Positions 50,001 to 60,411 are shown, counted from the stretch's first letter. The stretch is DNA of 64,000 nt from UBA4781 sp963674975 (GCA_963674975.1 OY771913.1:1302001-1366000), one strand, 5' to 3'. Made by a program: numbers and translations. The notes: a model not told the origin generated them from the sequence alone.

Positions 50001-50928
50001 GGGTTGCCAGCCATAGATTTCCATCGATGTCTTCCTCGATGTCAATGATCTTATTTGATGCCGATATATTTGCAGGATCATACTGCGTTTCTGCCGTAAC
50101 CAGTACATCTTCCGTGATATCGGCTCCTTTTGCTCCACGGTAAAAATCAAATAGAAGCTGCGTATCATTTAATGAATCCTTTTGATTAAAGTGAAAGAAA
50201 CTTTCGGTTTCATAATCAAAACGGTCCAACCCATTCCATGTTCCAATCCAAAGATACCCTCTCGAATCTTCATAAATCACACGGATCACATTGCTGGAGA
50301 TGCTGTATGAATTGCTCTCGGTATGAGTGTATATTGAAAACTCTTCCGAAACGGGATCAAATCTGCTCAACCCTCCCCCTGATGTTCCGACCCAGAGATT
50401 CCCCCGGGTATCTTGCAGAACGGAACGCACGTAATTACTTGGCAGGCTTTTTACATCTGCAGAATCATTCTGATAATGGATGAATGTATTTGTTGCCCTG
50501 TTGAAACGATCTAACCCCCCATCGGTTCCAACCCAAATGTTCCCATCATGGTCTTCATATATTTCCCAAACCGAATTGTTAGCCAGGCTGGATTCATCTG
50601 ATTCATCTTTCTTATAAACCGTGAAATTTTTTCCATCATATTTATTCAAGCCATTGAATGTTGCAATCCAGATCAAACCATATTGGTCTTGAATGATCTT
50701 GTTGATCATGTTCGAAGACAATCCATTAAGCGTATCAAGATAATCGAAACGGATGGACTGCCTAAAAAAATCAAAATCTTGATCTGCAATTAATACAGGG
50801 GAAGGCTGAACAAAAGATGGATTTGAATCGATTTCAGTCGCTTCTTGTTGAGTAATTGTGCATGAACTCAATAGAAATAACAATAAAAAAAAAGTTATCT
50901 GCAAAAAGTATGACCAATGTTTTTTCAT
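47044..50928 (-). CDS. propeller-domain sensor histidine kinase
   Basis: 1294 residues. An N-terminal signal ends with a possible lipobox (LLSSC, Cys23). More than a dozen WIGT-x-GL-x-RFD-type repeats follow, forming two beta-propellers (about 50-740), then a Y_Y_Y Ig-like domain (about 760-850), one transmembrane helix (about 870-890) and a GAF domain (about 935-1070). The kinase is HisKA_3 with His1093 (RDLHDA) and an ATPase with N box near 1199 and G box DNGIGF near 1237. The sensor part resembles Bacteroidota glycan-sensing HTCS proteins, but the kinase is NarX-like with a separate response regulator. Ligand unknown; the large outer sensor suggests a poly- or oligosaccharide or peptide. 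Confidence 0.92.
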   Translation of the reverse strand: MKKHWSYFLQITFFLLLFLLSSCTITQQEATEIDSNPSFVQPSPVLIADQDFDFFRQSIRFDYLDTLNGLSSNMINKIIQDQYGLIWIATFNGLNKYDGKNFTVYKKDESDESSLANNSVWEIYEDHDGNIWVGTDGGLDRFNRATNTFIHYQNDSADVKSLPSNYVRSVLQDTRGNLWVGTSGGGLSRFDPVSEEFSIYTHTESNSYSISSNVIRVIYEDSRGYLWIGTWNGLDRFDYETESFFHFNQKDSLNDTQLLFDFYRGAKGADITEDVLVTAETQYDPANISASNKIIDIEEDIDGNLWLATLGDGICKFNPFEGTFKTFRNENGDEESLSNNNVLNIFRDSQDNFWFGTDDGLNLYDRRDDQFVRFMYEQTEQNFSNTLSNGTINVVFEDRSGMYWIGTSGGGINIFSPAMNRFQQVKNDPSRPSSLSSNTVWAFQQDYDGTLWVANDEGVDMQRPDSGYFIHFDPHMDDLRNEKDTVYTILRASSGMLWIGTERGLSNFNYIDNRFVTFSAYSYLPESDLIPLEEIPITDLVEDNDWNIWMGTYGYGLLKLNPLTGLLVDYQYDGEDQNSVSSNIINTIVRDKDGYLWIGTIGGGLNKFDPKTQTFTRYLNNPEDTQTISDNTVTSLAFDQDGILWIGTYNGLNSLDPSSGIFHTYSIREGLTSDVILGIVVDDEGIVWMSTRNGLSRFDAQEGTFLHFTYQDGLQNSDFLNSSCVLGNNGSIYFGGLDGYNVFNANELHGNSYVPEVVLTSISQSGEPIYFDQGLEEIEDITLKWPDNYFEFEFAALSYIRPQNNRYAYILESFDKDWNYVETRSYGRYTNLTQGTYRLRLIGSNNDGVWNTSGKIVTIHVIPAWWESNWFRISAILLVTLAVVSFYRFQLTNIERYNRKLSDEVKERTVDIERRRKVSDGLREVLIRLNSNLPLRESIDFIACQVSDLLSARCVIIVQFIGEKRVKELAVFKKSACDDEEDIIQLGEVDVPEDVIRHITSRIKTQKLGKLEYDNQDLGYHESYTGVPIYLGGDIFGGLIIERGTFEIRDEELELLKSFADQVGLAYGNELLRTKAEEMAVVTERNRIARDLHDAITQTLFSANLIADTLTEIWTLDRKKALELITNLRQLNQSALAEMRTLLLELRPAAVVETDMYDLLEQLANILRGRAGCTVNLDVKGKCKLPDDVHITIYRIAQEAVTNIMKHSNAGNVSIQLNCTSSNRKKRAKSAVLMIKDNGIGFKPEILSGSRFGLVNMRQRAVTIGADLQIQSKPDEGSCVRLTWKDKEESQTNG

Positions 50929-50987
50929 GGCAGCATATACTCAGTATCCATTCATTCTTATTCTGATATGGGAAAAATTACTGCTTA

Positions 50988-51239
50988 TTAACCTGCTTCA
51001 ACTCTATGGATATCAGGAAAAAACTGCCTGACAGTCCCCTCAACCCATCCTTTTAACGTAGATTTTTGAAGAGGGCATCCCTCACAAGCTCCACCCAAAC
51101 GAACGGTTAATAGATCATTCACCAGCGATATAAATTCAACGGAACCACCATGATAATGATCAATATATGCATCCAGCTGTTCGATCAATCCACGGACCTG
51201 TTCTTCTCTGGAAAAATTTGCTGTATCTTTTGTATTCAT
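50988..51239 (-). CDS. NifU C-terminal domain Fe-S scaffold/carrier protein
   Basis: 83 residues consisting of the NifU C-terminal (Nfu) domain only, with GGSVEFISL near residue 31 and the cluster-binding CEGCPL (Cys-x-x-Cys, about 53-56). It assembles or delivers [4Fe-4S] clusters. Eight bases after recO in the same direction, so likely co-transcribed with recO-cdd-glmU. Confidence 0.9.
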   Translation of the reverse strand: MNTKDTANFSREEQVRGLIEQLDAYIDHYHGGSVEFISLVNDLLTVRLGGACEGCPLQKSTLKGWVEGTVRQFFPDIHRVEAG

Positions 51240-51246
51240 GTCTTGA

Positions 51247-52011
51247 TTACTCTTCTTTTTGAATTTGGTTTATGAATTCAGGTGTGTTTAGTTTTTTCTC
51301 ATTAATATATGTTAAATAATACAGCATTACGCTTTCCATTTCCTGCTGAGTTTCTCTGGTCGGATTTGCCTTTTGAAGATCATAATAAGGGCTGCGCTGA
51401 ATAAAGCGCAGGTATTTTAACGCCGAGACACTTATCTTTCGCACAGCATTTGCTCTTAACCCACATTTAGGACAGAGAATTCCACCAAGATCGGCAGAGA
51501 AAAATTGATCCTGTGGAAGTATTTCTTCTCCACATTGAACACAGGTTACAAGATTGGGTTTATATCCAGTTTCTTTTAAGAGTCGAAATTCGAAATATCT
51601 GAGAATCAGAAACAGATCATCGTTTTCCTGGATCAACTGGAGAGTCTTTTTCGTTAATCGGAATAAGGCAGGCATTGGCTCATCTTCCGGCGAAAATCGA
51701 TTGATCAATTCAAAAATATAAAGAGCTTTCGCCGTTTTACTCAGATCATTTTTAATCGAAGTATACGGATCGATCGTATCAGCCTGGGTAACAACCCAGA
51801 ATGTTTTCCCTTTTGCCAGCATCAACCAAATCAATGAAATTGGCTGAAGATGCCCCGCTTTTCTTGATTTTGTCTTTCTAACTCCCCGTGCAAAAGCCTT
51901 TACTTTCCCGTTCCGCCTTGAAAAAATCGTATACAAACGATCAGCTTCACCATAATCCGTCTGAGTGATCACATACGCTTCAGAATTGATTAACCGGTCG
52001 CTGTCATTCAT
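51247..52011 (-). CDS. recO: DNA repair protein RecO
   Basis: 254 residues: N-terminal OB fold (EAYVITQTDYGEADRLYTIFSRRNGKVKAFARGVRK), central helical bundle, and a four-cysteine zinc knuckle CVQCGEE…CPKCG (about 167-190). It loads RecA on SSB-coated gaps with RecR and anneals strands. 20 bases after cdd. Confidence 0.93.
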   Translation of the reverse strand: MNDSDRLINSEAYVITQTDYGEADRLYTIFSRRNGKVKAFARGVRKTKSRKAGHLQPISLIWLMLAKGKTFWVVTQADTIDPYTSIKNDLSKTAKALYIFELINRFSPEDEPMPALFRLTKKTLQLIQENDDLFLILRYFEFRLLKETGYKPNLVTCVQCGEEILPQDQFFSADLGGILCPKCGLRANAVRKISVSALKYLRFIQRSPYYDLQKANPTRETQQEMESVMLYYLTYINEKKLNTPEFINQIQKEE

Positions 52012-52031
52012 TTTCGATAGATCGCTTTACA

Positions 52032-52435
52032 TCAAACCAGGCTTTTCGGACCAAAATATCCCGGCAGGATTTCTTTCAAACTGGTTTCCTGTACTATCTC
52101 ACCCTTTTCATCAGCAATGAAGATCTTGAGTTCAGGGTTGAATTCTGCCATCACCTGACGACAGGAACCACAAGGCGCACCCCCATTTTTTGTTACCACC
52201 GCAAGAGCCTCAAACTCTTTTTCTCCTTCCGAAACAGCTTTGAATATTGCCGTTCTTTCTGCACAAATCGTAACTGGAAAAGCAGCATTTTCAATATTTA
52301 CACCAGTATAGATCTTCCCTGACTTTGTCAGCAGTGCAGCGCCAACCGGGTATTTCGAATACGGTACATACGCATTCTTTCTGATTTCTGTTGCCAGCTG
52401 GACCAATTTCTTTTTTTCATCAGTTGTAAGATCAC

Positions 52436-52439
<4 letters not shown>
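52032..52439 (-). CDS. cdd: cytidine deaminase
   Basis: 135 residues, the short tetrameric type. VNIENAAFPVTICAERTAIF contains the zinc Cys and catalytic Glu, and PCGSCRQVMAEF the other two zinc cysteines. Deaminates cytidine and deoxycytidine for pyrimidine salvage. The start overlaps glmU by four bases. Confidence 0.96.
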
Positions 52440-53794
<1,355 letters not shown>

Positions 53795-53814
53795 AATCAG
53801 CTCCATTTATCGTT

Positions 53815-53856
53815 AACAAAACGCGAGCTAACTTCGATGTAGTTTGCTCGCGTTTC
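53815..53856 (-). terminator. terminator after tRNA-Gln
   Basis: AAACGCGAGC (53819-53828) pairs perfectly with GCTCGCGTTT (53846-53855), with extra AACT/AGTT pairing inside. TTTTGTTAAC follows on the minus strand. It separates the tRNA from glmU. Confidence 0.82.
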
Positions 53857-53877
53857 CCGTTTTCATTTCTTCTCTAG

Positions 53878-53948
53878 CTGGGGCGCTCGGATTCGAACCA
53901 AGATAAACAGATTCAAAGTCTGCTGTGCTGCCATTGCACCACGCCCCA
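53878..53948 (-). tRNA. tRNA-Gln (TTG)
   Basis: Cloverleaf on the minus strand: acceptor TGGGGCG/CGCCCCA, D stem GTGC/GCAC, anticodon loop CTTTGAA (anticodon TTG), T loop TTCGAAT, discriminator G. CCA is not encoded. With gatCAB in the window, Gln-tRNA is likely made by the transamidation route. Confidence 0.94.
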
Positions 53949-53977
53949 TTCATGGGCTCCCTTTTTAAGAGGTAAGT

Positions 53978-53983
53978 ATTTTA
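53978..53983 (-). promoter_or_regulatory. -10 box of tRNA-Gln
   Basis: TAAAAT on the minus strand, about 30 bases before the tRNA 5' end; a weak TTTATT lies 16 bases further up. Confidence 0.45.
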
Positions 53984-54001
53984 ACATACTTTGAGGTTTA
54001 A

Positions 54002-54036
54002 TAAAATACAGGGCTTCGTTTTCCACGAAACCCTGT
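54002..54036 (-). terminator. terminator of the opp-type operon
   Basis: ACAGGGCTTCGT (54008-54019) pairs with ACGAAACCCTGT (54025-54036), one G-T pair, loop of five; ATTTTATT follows on the minus strand. Confidence 0.88.
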
Positions 54037-54050
54037 GCATTTTACTCTTT

Positions 54051-55091
54051 TTAGCGATTTCTCATTCTCGGATCCATGATGTCGCGTAACGCATCACCCA
54101 CCAGGTTCCATCCCAGCACAAACAATACCAGTGCCATTCCTGGATAGATCAAGATCCACCAGTAATTAGACAACTGCGGAATCCAGTTTCTGGCAAAGCT
54201 AACCAGTTGACCCCAGTCAGCATACCCGATCTCGGTGCCGATACCCAAAAAGCTCAAAGCAGCGAAAGAAACAACAATTGTTCCAATATCCAGCGAAGCC
54301 ACAACCAGAGTTGGGTAAATTGCATTGGGGATTATATGCTTGAACATAATACGGCTGTCTTTTGCACCGACCACACGTGCAGCGAGAATATAATCGCGCT
54401 CACGTACCGACAAAATATCACCGCGAATCAACCTTGCATAACTCATCCATCCAAATGCTACCAGCGCTATGGTAGCCGGCCAAATCCCTTTTCCAATAAT
54501 TGGCGTCAGGATCGCAGAAAGCGTCATGGCAGCCATAATAAACGGGAACGTCTGGAATACTTCAACCACACGCATGATAATGTCATCAAGAATTCCACCA
54601 TAAAAACCTGCCAGACACCCAATAATAATGCCCAACAGCAGGGTAATTCCTTCAATGATGAGACCTACTTTTATGGCTGTACGCGCACCCCAGATAACTC
54701 CATAGAAGATATCCCATCCACCACTGGCAGTTCCAAAGAGATGAACCCATTCATCTCCCACAAAAGTCTCGTACCACCAGGTTATTTCCGGGGGATCTTT
54801 TGCCCATACGGTACCCGGTTCTTTTGGAACTGACGCAAAACCATCACGCCTGATCTTGTAAGGATCTAATGTATTTTCTTTGGGCGGGATGATTTGTGGT
54901 GCAAAGACAGCAACCAGAATAAAAACTGCTATCAAAAAGAATCCAAACATTGATGACGGAGTAGTGAATATACCTTTAATAATTCGATACAACTCCGGAC
55001 CTAAGATTCTTTCAGCTCGGGATATTTTCCGCTCTGTGTATTCGCCAATTAAACCATCTAATTTTTTTTCAATTGCCTGTGCTTCAGCCAT
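54051..55091 (-). CDS. peptide-type ABC transporter permease, DppC/OppC family
   Basis: 346 residues: OppC N-terminal domain followed by six helices with a larger loop (about 70-135) between helices 1 and 2. The EAA-type loop ILAARVVGAKDSRIMFKHIIPNAIYP lies at about 228-253, and GWNLVGDALRDIMDPRMRNR is the classical C-terminus. Last gene of the operon. Forms the channel with the OppB-type subunit. Confidence 0.94.
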   Translation of the reverse strand: MAEAQAIEKKLDGLIGEYTERKISRAERILGPELYRIIKGIFTTPSSMFGFFLIAVFILVAVFAPQIIPPKENTLDPYKIRRDGFASVPKEPGTVWAKDPPEITWWYETFVGDEWVHLFGTASGGWDIFYGVIWGARTAIKVGLIIEGITLLLGIIIGCLAGFYGGILDDIIMRVVEVFQTFPFIMAAMTLSAILTPIIGKGIWPATIALVAFGWMSYARLIRGDILSVRERDYILAARVVGAKDSRIMFKHIIPNAIYPTLVVASLDIGTIVVSFAALSFLGIGTEIGYADWGQLVSFARNWIPQLSNYWWILIYPGMALVLFVLGWNLVGDALRDIMDPRMRNR

Positions 55092-55111
55092 TCGCTATCT
55101 CCTTCACTGCC

Positions 55112-56176
55112 TTAAGATAACCGCACACGTGGGTCCATAAACGCATAAGTAATATCAACGATCAGGTTCGCAACTAACAGGATAAACCCGGTCAACAGAA
55201 CCAAAGAAAGAATTGTAACCACATCCAACTGGGTAGATGCTGCAGCTGCTGCAGAGCCAATTCCCGGATAAATAAAGATCGTCTCTGTAATTGTTACACC
55301 GCTTAGTAGACCTGCAATGGTCATACCACTCATGGTAACAATGGGAATCATCGCATTCGGTTTAGCATGTTTATTAAATACGTCTTTTTCTTTTACACCT
55401 TTTGCGCGTGCTGTTACTATATAATCCTGGTTCATGGCTTCAAGCATTGAAGAACGCATGATGCGTAAATAAAGAGCCCAGTTGATATAAGAAAGCGTAA
55501 TGATCGGTAATACCAGGTGTCGAAGAGCATCCAGGAAAATATCAAAACGACCATTCAGTAAAGCATCGATCGTCACCAAACTCGTGTAGTTTATAAATTC
55601 TTCACTATTAACAATAAGATTTGCCCAGTTTGACAGCCGATCAGGTGGAAATATCTGATGTTCAGCATAGAAAAACATAAGCATAAGAAGACCAAATACA
55701 AAAGAAGGGAAAGAATAACCCAATATACCAAATAGCCTGGCTAATTGGTCAATAAACTTATCATGATTTCTTGCAGCTACAATCCCCAACCAGGTACCCA
55801 CACCGATCAATGGAACGATGGAATAGAGTGCCAGTTCAATGGTTGCCGGAAAGCGGCGCTTGATTAAATCAACAATATTTTGATTCGCAGATCTTGAATA
55901 CCCAAATTCTCCTCTTAAGATCCCGCCAGTCCATTCTCCAGTTGTAGCATCTTGATGTCCAACCAGCCAGTGATAATACTGTACCAAAAACGGATCATCC
56001 AGCCCATAGCGCTCAATTAATGAATCCATAACAATATCATTCTTAGGAATATCACGCACATACAAAGAAACACGCTCGGCGGGAGATAAAAATGAGAGCA
56101 TTCCGAAAATGAGCAGGGTCACACCAATCAATGTCAGCGGCATGAGGAGTAATCTACGAATTATATATTGGGTCAT
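55112..56176 (-). CDS. peptide-type ABC transporter permease, DppB/OppB family
   Basis: 354 residues starting MTQYIIRRLLLMPLTLIGVTLLIF, the typical OppB N-terminus, with the EAA-type loop YIVTARAKGVKEKDVFNKHAKPNAMIP (about 245-271) and the ending ITYAFMDPRVRLS. 20 bases before the OppC-type gene. Separated from the binding-protein gene by a hairpin. Confidence 0.94.
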   Translation of the reverse strand: MTQYIIRRLLLMPLTLIGVTLLIFGMLSFLSPAERVSLYVRDIPKNDIVMDSLIERYGLDDPFLVQYYHWLVGHQDATTGEWTGGILRGEFGYSRSANQNIVDLIKRRFPATIELALYSIVPLIGVGTWLGIVAARNHDKFIDQLARLFGILGYSFPSFVFGLLMLMFFYAEHQIFPPDRLSNWANLIVNSEEFINYTSLVTIDALLNGRFDIFLDALRHLVLPIITLSYINWALYLRIMRSSMLEAMNQDYIVTARAKGVKEKDVFNKHAKPNAMIPIVTMSGMTIAGLLSGVTITETIFIYPGIGSAAAAASTQLDVVTILSLVLLTGFILLVANLIVDITYAFMDPRVRLS

Positions 56177-56202
56177 TTTTTCTTCTCTTTTCGTTCAGTT
56201 TG

Positions 56203-56230
56203 GCTGAGGGCAGGTTGCCCTGCCCTCAGC
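56203..56230 (-). other. intercistronic hairpin between binding protein and permease genes
   Basis: GCTGAGGGCAGG pairs perfectly with CCTGCCCTCAGC (12 bases) around TTGC. It begins 23 bases after the binding-protein stop. No U-tract follows on the minus strand. Same position as the hairpins in the two sugar operons. Confidence 0.82.
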
Positions 56231-56252
56231 ACTTTTTTAACTCGACCTAGTC

Positions 56253-58271
56253 TTAGTCTTTAGACAGAGAGTAGTACCACTTGTTGGAGTAGATCGGGTT
56301 GTTGTACCAGCCATTTTCCCAAGGCTGTGCATAGTGACGGCCTTTGGTTGTGAAGAGTAACATAGCCGGTGCGTTTTCGTAATACAGAGTATTGAATTCT
56401 TCCTTGTAGATTCTTTCACGTTCTGCAGGATCAAATTCCTGTACGGCGCGCGAGTTGATCTCAGAGAATTCTGCTCGTAATTCATCGGGGAAGTTCTGCT
56501 TGAATGAATAGTAAGCAGAGGTGAACGTTGAAGTCCAGTTATGGGTGTCGAAGTAGTCAGACAACCAACCGATGATGAAGATGGGGATCTTCTTGGCGTT
56601 GATGTTTGCCAGGAAGGTTGGCCAAGGCAGACCTACAACCTCAACCACGAATTGTGCACCAGCTTCCTGAAGACCAGATTGCAGCAATTCAGCAATAGTC
56701 TGGCGTAGAGTGTTGCCCACGTTGTAAACTGCGGACATACGGAAGCCAAGGTCATAGAGCTGTGTACCATCGTCAGATGCCCATGTAGAAGCTTGTAGTT
56801 CTTCCACGCACTTATCAATATCATAGGTGTAGTGTTCGGCATTTTCATCGTATCCGACCATACCAGGCAGCATAAGAACTGGTGCGCGGTAAGCTTCACC
56901 CTGCATAACTTCTTCTGCCAGAGTGTCATAGTCGAAGCAGTAGCTGAACGCACGGCGGACATGAACATCAGAGAAGAAATCAGCGGGAATACCATCGCCA
57001 TCCAATACACCACTACCGATGAATGAGTTTCCACCTTCGGTGTTTACATTGAAGTTGAAACCAATATCGGTTCGGTTATTTGCAAATGTGATGTCAGTAA
57101 CTTTATAGAATGGTTTTGTAGGATCGGTAATTACGACCGGTTCGCCAGCCATATATTCATCATAGGTGATCTCGCCACCGACCATCTCATCGAGAATTGG
57201 CCAGTCTTCGGTGGAGCCAACGAGAATGTTGTCGGCATCACCAGCCTGTGCCATTGCAAGGCGGGTGCTGAATTCACCAACCTGTTTGATAACAACGGTC
57301 TTGATCGCGGGAGCGCCGGTTGGTGCACCTTCCCACATGGGTTCGGTCATCCAGTAGTCTTCATTCGCGGTCAATACAAGTTCCTCACCGGGGGTCCAGT
57401 GATCGAATTTGTAGGGGCCAGTCCCCATTGCGCTGTTACCAATACCAAGCTGATTCAGTTCTTCAGTTGGAACTGCATAGTAATTCTGCCAAGTTGCGCA
57501 GTCGCCATCCCAACCACCATTTGCGCCTACCCAGGCTTTGCTCTCAACAGCTGCCCATCCACCATTTGCCAGTGTGGCGATGAAGGGTGCCCATGGTTGT
57601 GCAAGGTTGAAGGTTACGGTTCCGGCAGCGGCATCTGCAACGACTTTTGATTCCACAAGCTCGCAGACTGTTTGCAGGGTTTCGGCATCGTAGGTCTTCA
57701 AAGTGTCCTGATCATCATAAGGTGGATTCTCAGGATCAACAACTTCAGAAATATCTACAAGTCCGGCGCCTAACAATGGTTCAACAACCATCCATTGTGG
57801 TGAAACGGTGCTACCAGCCAGAATACGGCGGACGAAGCTGAAAGCCACGTCATCGACGGTCATATCGGAACCATCGTGGAATTTTACACCATCTCGAATG
57901 TGGAAAGTTACGGTCAAACCATCTTCAGAGATTCCACCATTTTCCAGGGAAGGTACTTCCGTTGCCAGCATAGGAACGAAAGTTGAAGCTTTATCTTCAT
58001 CCATGAAAACAAGGGTGTCATAGACATTTGCAAGAATCTCGCCACCACCCGTTTCGTAATCGCGGGATGTGTCGAGAGTCTCGGGATCACCGATTGATGT
58101 CTCAACCCAAGTGGTAGGATCTGCTGATTTTCGCCAGAACGAATCAGCGTCTGCAGCTTCTACAACTGCGGCACCTTCCGAAGCAGCTTCTTGAGCAGCT
58201 GGTTGGCACGCAGCGAGAAGTGTTGCAAAGATCACTAACGCACTAAACAAAACAAACCATTTTGAACGCAT
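56253..58271 (-). CDS. family-5 (oligopeptide-type) substrate-binding lipoprotein of the opp operon
   Basis: 672 residues. Lipobox LLAACQPA (Cys about 21) and a full DppA/OppA fold. It shares long near-identical stretches with the orphan protein at 44.2-46.3 kb, such as ATEVPSLENGGISEDG, VGLPW followed by a short variable run, and AKKIPIFIIGW. It lies between the ATPase and permease genes, so it is the primary receptor of this transporter. The substrate need not be a peptide; the family also binds oligosaccharides and opines. Confidence 0.93.
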   Translation of the reverse strand: MRSKWFVLFSALVIFATLLAACQPAAQEAASEGAAVVEAADADSFWRKSADPTTWVETSIGDPETLDTSRDYETGGGEILANVYDTLVFMDEDKASTFVPMLATEVPSLENGGISEDGLTVTFHIRDGVKFHDGSDMTVDDVAFSFVRRILAGSTVSPQWMVVEPLLGAGLVDISEVVDPENPPYDDQDTLKTYDAETLQTVCELVESKVVADAAAGTVTFNLAQPWAPFIATLANGGWAAVESKAWVGANGGWDGDCATWQNYYAVPTEELNQLGIGNSAMGTGPYKFDHWTPGEELVLTANEDYWMTEPMWEGAPTGAPAIKTVVIKQVGEFSTRLAMAQAGDADNILVGSTEDWPILDEMVGGEITYDEYMAGEPVVITDPTKPFYKVTDITFANNRTDIGFNFNVNTEGGNSFIGSGVLDGDGIPADFFSDVHVRRAFSYCFDYDTLAEEVMQGEAYRAPVLMLPGMVGYDENAEHYTYDIDKCVEELQASTWASDDGTQLYDLGFRMSAVYNVGNTLRQTIAELLQSGLQEAGAQFVVEVVGLPWPTFLANINAKKIPIFIIGWLSDYFDTHNWTSTFTSAYYSFKQNFPDELRAEFSEINSRAVQEFDPAERERIYKEEFNTLYYENAPAMLLFTTKGRHYAQPWENGWYNNPIYSNKWYYSLSKD

Positions 58272-58345
58272 CTTGCTCCTCCATAAAATTTTTTTTACTT
58301 TCTTGTACTTCTAGCTTCTCGAAACGCATTACTAATTCCTAAACA

Positions 58346-59350
58346 TCACCTCCTTTTAAGAGACTGGGTTTTATTCCAAAAATGACATGCTACATAGTGT
58401 CCAGGTTCTACTTCTTTCCATTCCGGTCGTTCTTCTGCACAAATAGATTGTGCTAACGGACAGCGGGTCCGGAATCGACATCCTGAGGGTGGATTGATCG
58501 GGGAGGGAACATCTCCTTCCAGAATAATTCTCTTCCTCTGTTCTTCCACTTTTGGATCAGGGATCGGCACCGCGGAAAGCAAAGCAATGGAATAGGGATG
58601 CATGGGATTTTCGTATAATGTCTTTCTATCTGCCATTTCCACAAATACACCCAGATACATCACAATGACTCGGTTGCTGATATGCCGTACCATCGAAAGG
58701 TCATGAGCAATAAAGAGATATGTTAACCCCATCTCTTTTTGCAGATCTTCAAGCAAATTTACTACCTGTGCTTGAATAGAAACATCTAGAGCCGAAATTG
58801 GTTCATCACAGACAATAAGATCTGGTTTTAATGCCAGAGAACGCGCTACTCCAATACGCTGCCGCTGACCTCCGGAAAATTCATGGGGATAGCGGTCAAC
58901 ATAAGCAGGATTCAGACCAACCAATTTTAGGAGGTCTTTTACATGGTCGCGAACTTTTTTCCCATTTTCTATATTATGAACCAGCAGGGGTTCGCTAATG
59001 ATCTGTTCTACCGTCATCCGAGGATTCAGGCTTGCATAAGGATCCTGAAAGATCATCTGGATCTTTCGGCGAGCTTGACGCATTTCTTCGCTCTTTATCG
59101 TTACCAGATCTTTCCCATCAAAGACAATTTTTCCTTCAGTTGGTTTGTATAATCGTAGAATAGTTCTACCCGTGGTTGTCTTCCCACAGCCTGATTCTCC
59201 CACCAGACCAAGGGTTTCCCCACGATATAAGTCAAAACTAATCCCATCCACCGCGTGGACATATCCAACAGTTCGCTGAATTACACCCCGCTTGATCGGG
59301 AAATGCATTTTCAAGTCTTCTACATGCAAGATTACATCATGGTCTGGCAT
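58346..59350 (-). CDS. peptide-type ABC transporter ATPase, OppF/DppF family
   Basis: About 334 residues. Walker A GESGCGKTTT, signature FSGGQRQRIGVARSLAL, Walker B LIVCDEP, and an oligopeptide C-terminal domain with Cys for a 4Fe-4S or zinc site (GCRFRTRCPLAQSICAEERP). The longest frame opens at 59386; I use the ATG at 59348-59350, which overlaps the OppD stop as TAATG and so is translationally coupled. Confidence 0.94.
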   Translation of the reverse strand: MPDHDVILHVEDLKMHFPIKRGVIQRTVGYVHAVDGISFDLYRGETLGLVGESGCGKTTTGRTILRLYKPTEGKIVFDGKDLVTIKSEEMRQARRKIQMIFQDPYASLNPRMTVEQIISEPLLVHNIENGKKVRDHVKDLLKLVGLNPAYVDRYPHEFSGGQRQRIGVARSLALKPDLIVCDEPISALDVSIQAQVVNLLEDLQKEMGLTYLFIAHDLSMVRHISNRVIVMYLGVFVEMADRKTLYENPMHPYSIALLSAVPIPDPKVEEQRKRIILEGDVPSPINPPSGCRFRTRCPLAQSICAEERPEWKEVEPGHYVACHFWNKTQSLKRR

Positions 59351-60336
59351 TAGCGCTCCTTCCCGGTACGGGTATTTACCCAGCAAGCAGATTTATGATT
59401 TTTACCAACGGTCATCAATGGCGGATTTTCTTCCAGGCATTTTTCGACACGGAAAGTACAGCGTGAGGCAAACGGGCAGAATGTCGGTCTTTTGAAAAGA
59501 ACCGGGGGGACGCCATCGATCGAAGCAAGTCGTTTTTTCTCATCCAGATCTAATCTCGGAAGACTGTGCAGTAAGCCCAATGTATAGGGATGTTCAGGGT
59601 CAGCATACAGATCTTTCACATTGGCTTCTTCCACAATATAGCCAGCGTACATGACAACCACTCGATCTGCCAGACCTGCGATCACTCCCAGGTCATGCGT
59701 GATCCAGATAATCGACATTCCCAGTTCTTTGCGTAAATTAAGAACAAGATCCATGATCTGCGCCTGGATGGTCACATCAAGTGCTGTTGTCGGTTCATCC
59801 GCGATCAGAACCTGCGGAGAGCAGGAGAGAGCCATAGCGATCATAGCACGCTGCCGCATTCCTCCCGAAAATTGATGAGGGTAATCTTTCAGGCGATCAT
59901 CCGGATTAGGGATACGAACCATCTTCAGCATTTCCACCGCACGATCCCAGGCTTGCTTTTTATTCATACCCAGGTGGATATGAAGCGGTTCCATTAATTG
60001 TTTTCCGATTGTTTGAACCGGATTAAAAGAAGTCATCGGATCCTGGAATACAAATCCGATCTGCGCACCACGTACATGGCGCAGTTCTTCTCTAGATAAT
60101 TTTAGTAAATCTCGTCCTTGAAAAATCGCTTCTCCTGAAACGATGTCTCCCGGAGGTTGTGGAATCAACCGAAGTGTTGACAGCATCGATACGCTTTTTC
60201 CGCAACCGCTTTCCCCCACAATCCCGAGTGTTTCCCCTTCCTGCAGTGATATAGAAACCCCATTGACCGCGTGAACAGTACCTTCCCTTGTGTGGAACTG
60301 TGTCTCCAGGCCTTTTATACTAAATAATTCTGCCAT
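59350..60336 (-). CDS. peptide-type ABC transporter ATPase, OppD/DppD family
   Basis: 328 residues. Walker A GESGCGKSVS, signature FSGGMRQRAMIAMAL, Walker B VLIADEP, and the C-terminal FCPFASRCTFRVEKCLEENP cysteine motif. First gene of a D-F-A-B-C ordered operon, unlike the common A-B-C-D-F order, so both ATPases are made from the promoter-proximal part of the message. Confidence 0.94.
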   Translation of the reverse strand: MAELFSIKGLETQFHTREGTVHAVNGVSISLQEGETLGIVGESGCGKSVSMLSTLRLIPQPPGDIVSGEAIFQGRDLLKLSREELRHVRGAQIGFVFQDPMTSFNPVQTIGKQLMEPLHIHLGMNKKQAWDRAVEMLKMVRIPNPDDRLKDYPHQFSGGMRQRAMIAMALSCSPQVLIADEPTTALDVTIQAQIMDLVLNLRKELGMSIIWITHDLGVIAGLADRVVVMYAGYIVEEANVKDLYADPEHPYTLGLLHSLPRLDLDEKKRLASIDGVPPVLFKRPTFCPFASRCTFRVEKCLEENPPLMTVGKNHKSACWVNTRTGKER

Positions 60337-60411
60337 TGATAATTCCCTTTACTGAGGATTTTTGCCAAGCAGATATAAAAAATCTGCCCGACCTGGCTAA
60401 AAGTTCGGACT
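60337..60411 (-). other. structured leader of the opp-type operon
   Basis: About 68 bases lie between the predicted start and oppD. GCAGAT/ATCTGC (within 60369-60388) form a hairpin whose outer GCCA/TGGC flanks can extend it. A run of T follows the first arm. No known riboswitch recognised. Confidence 0.45.
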
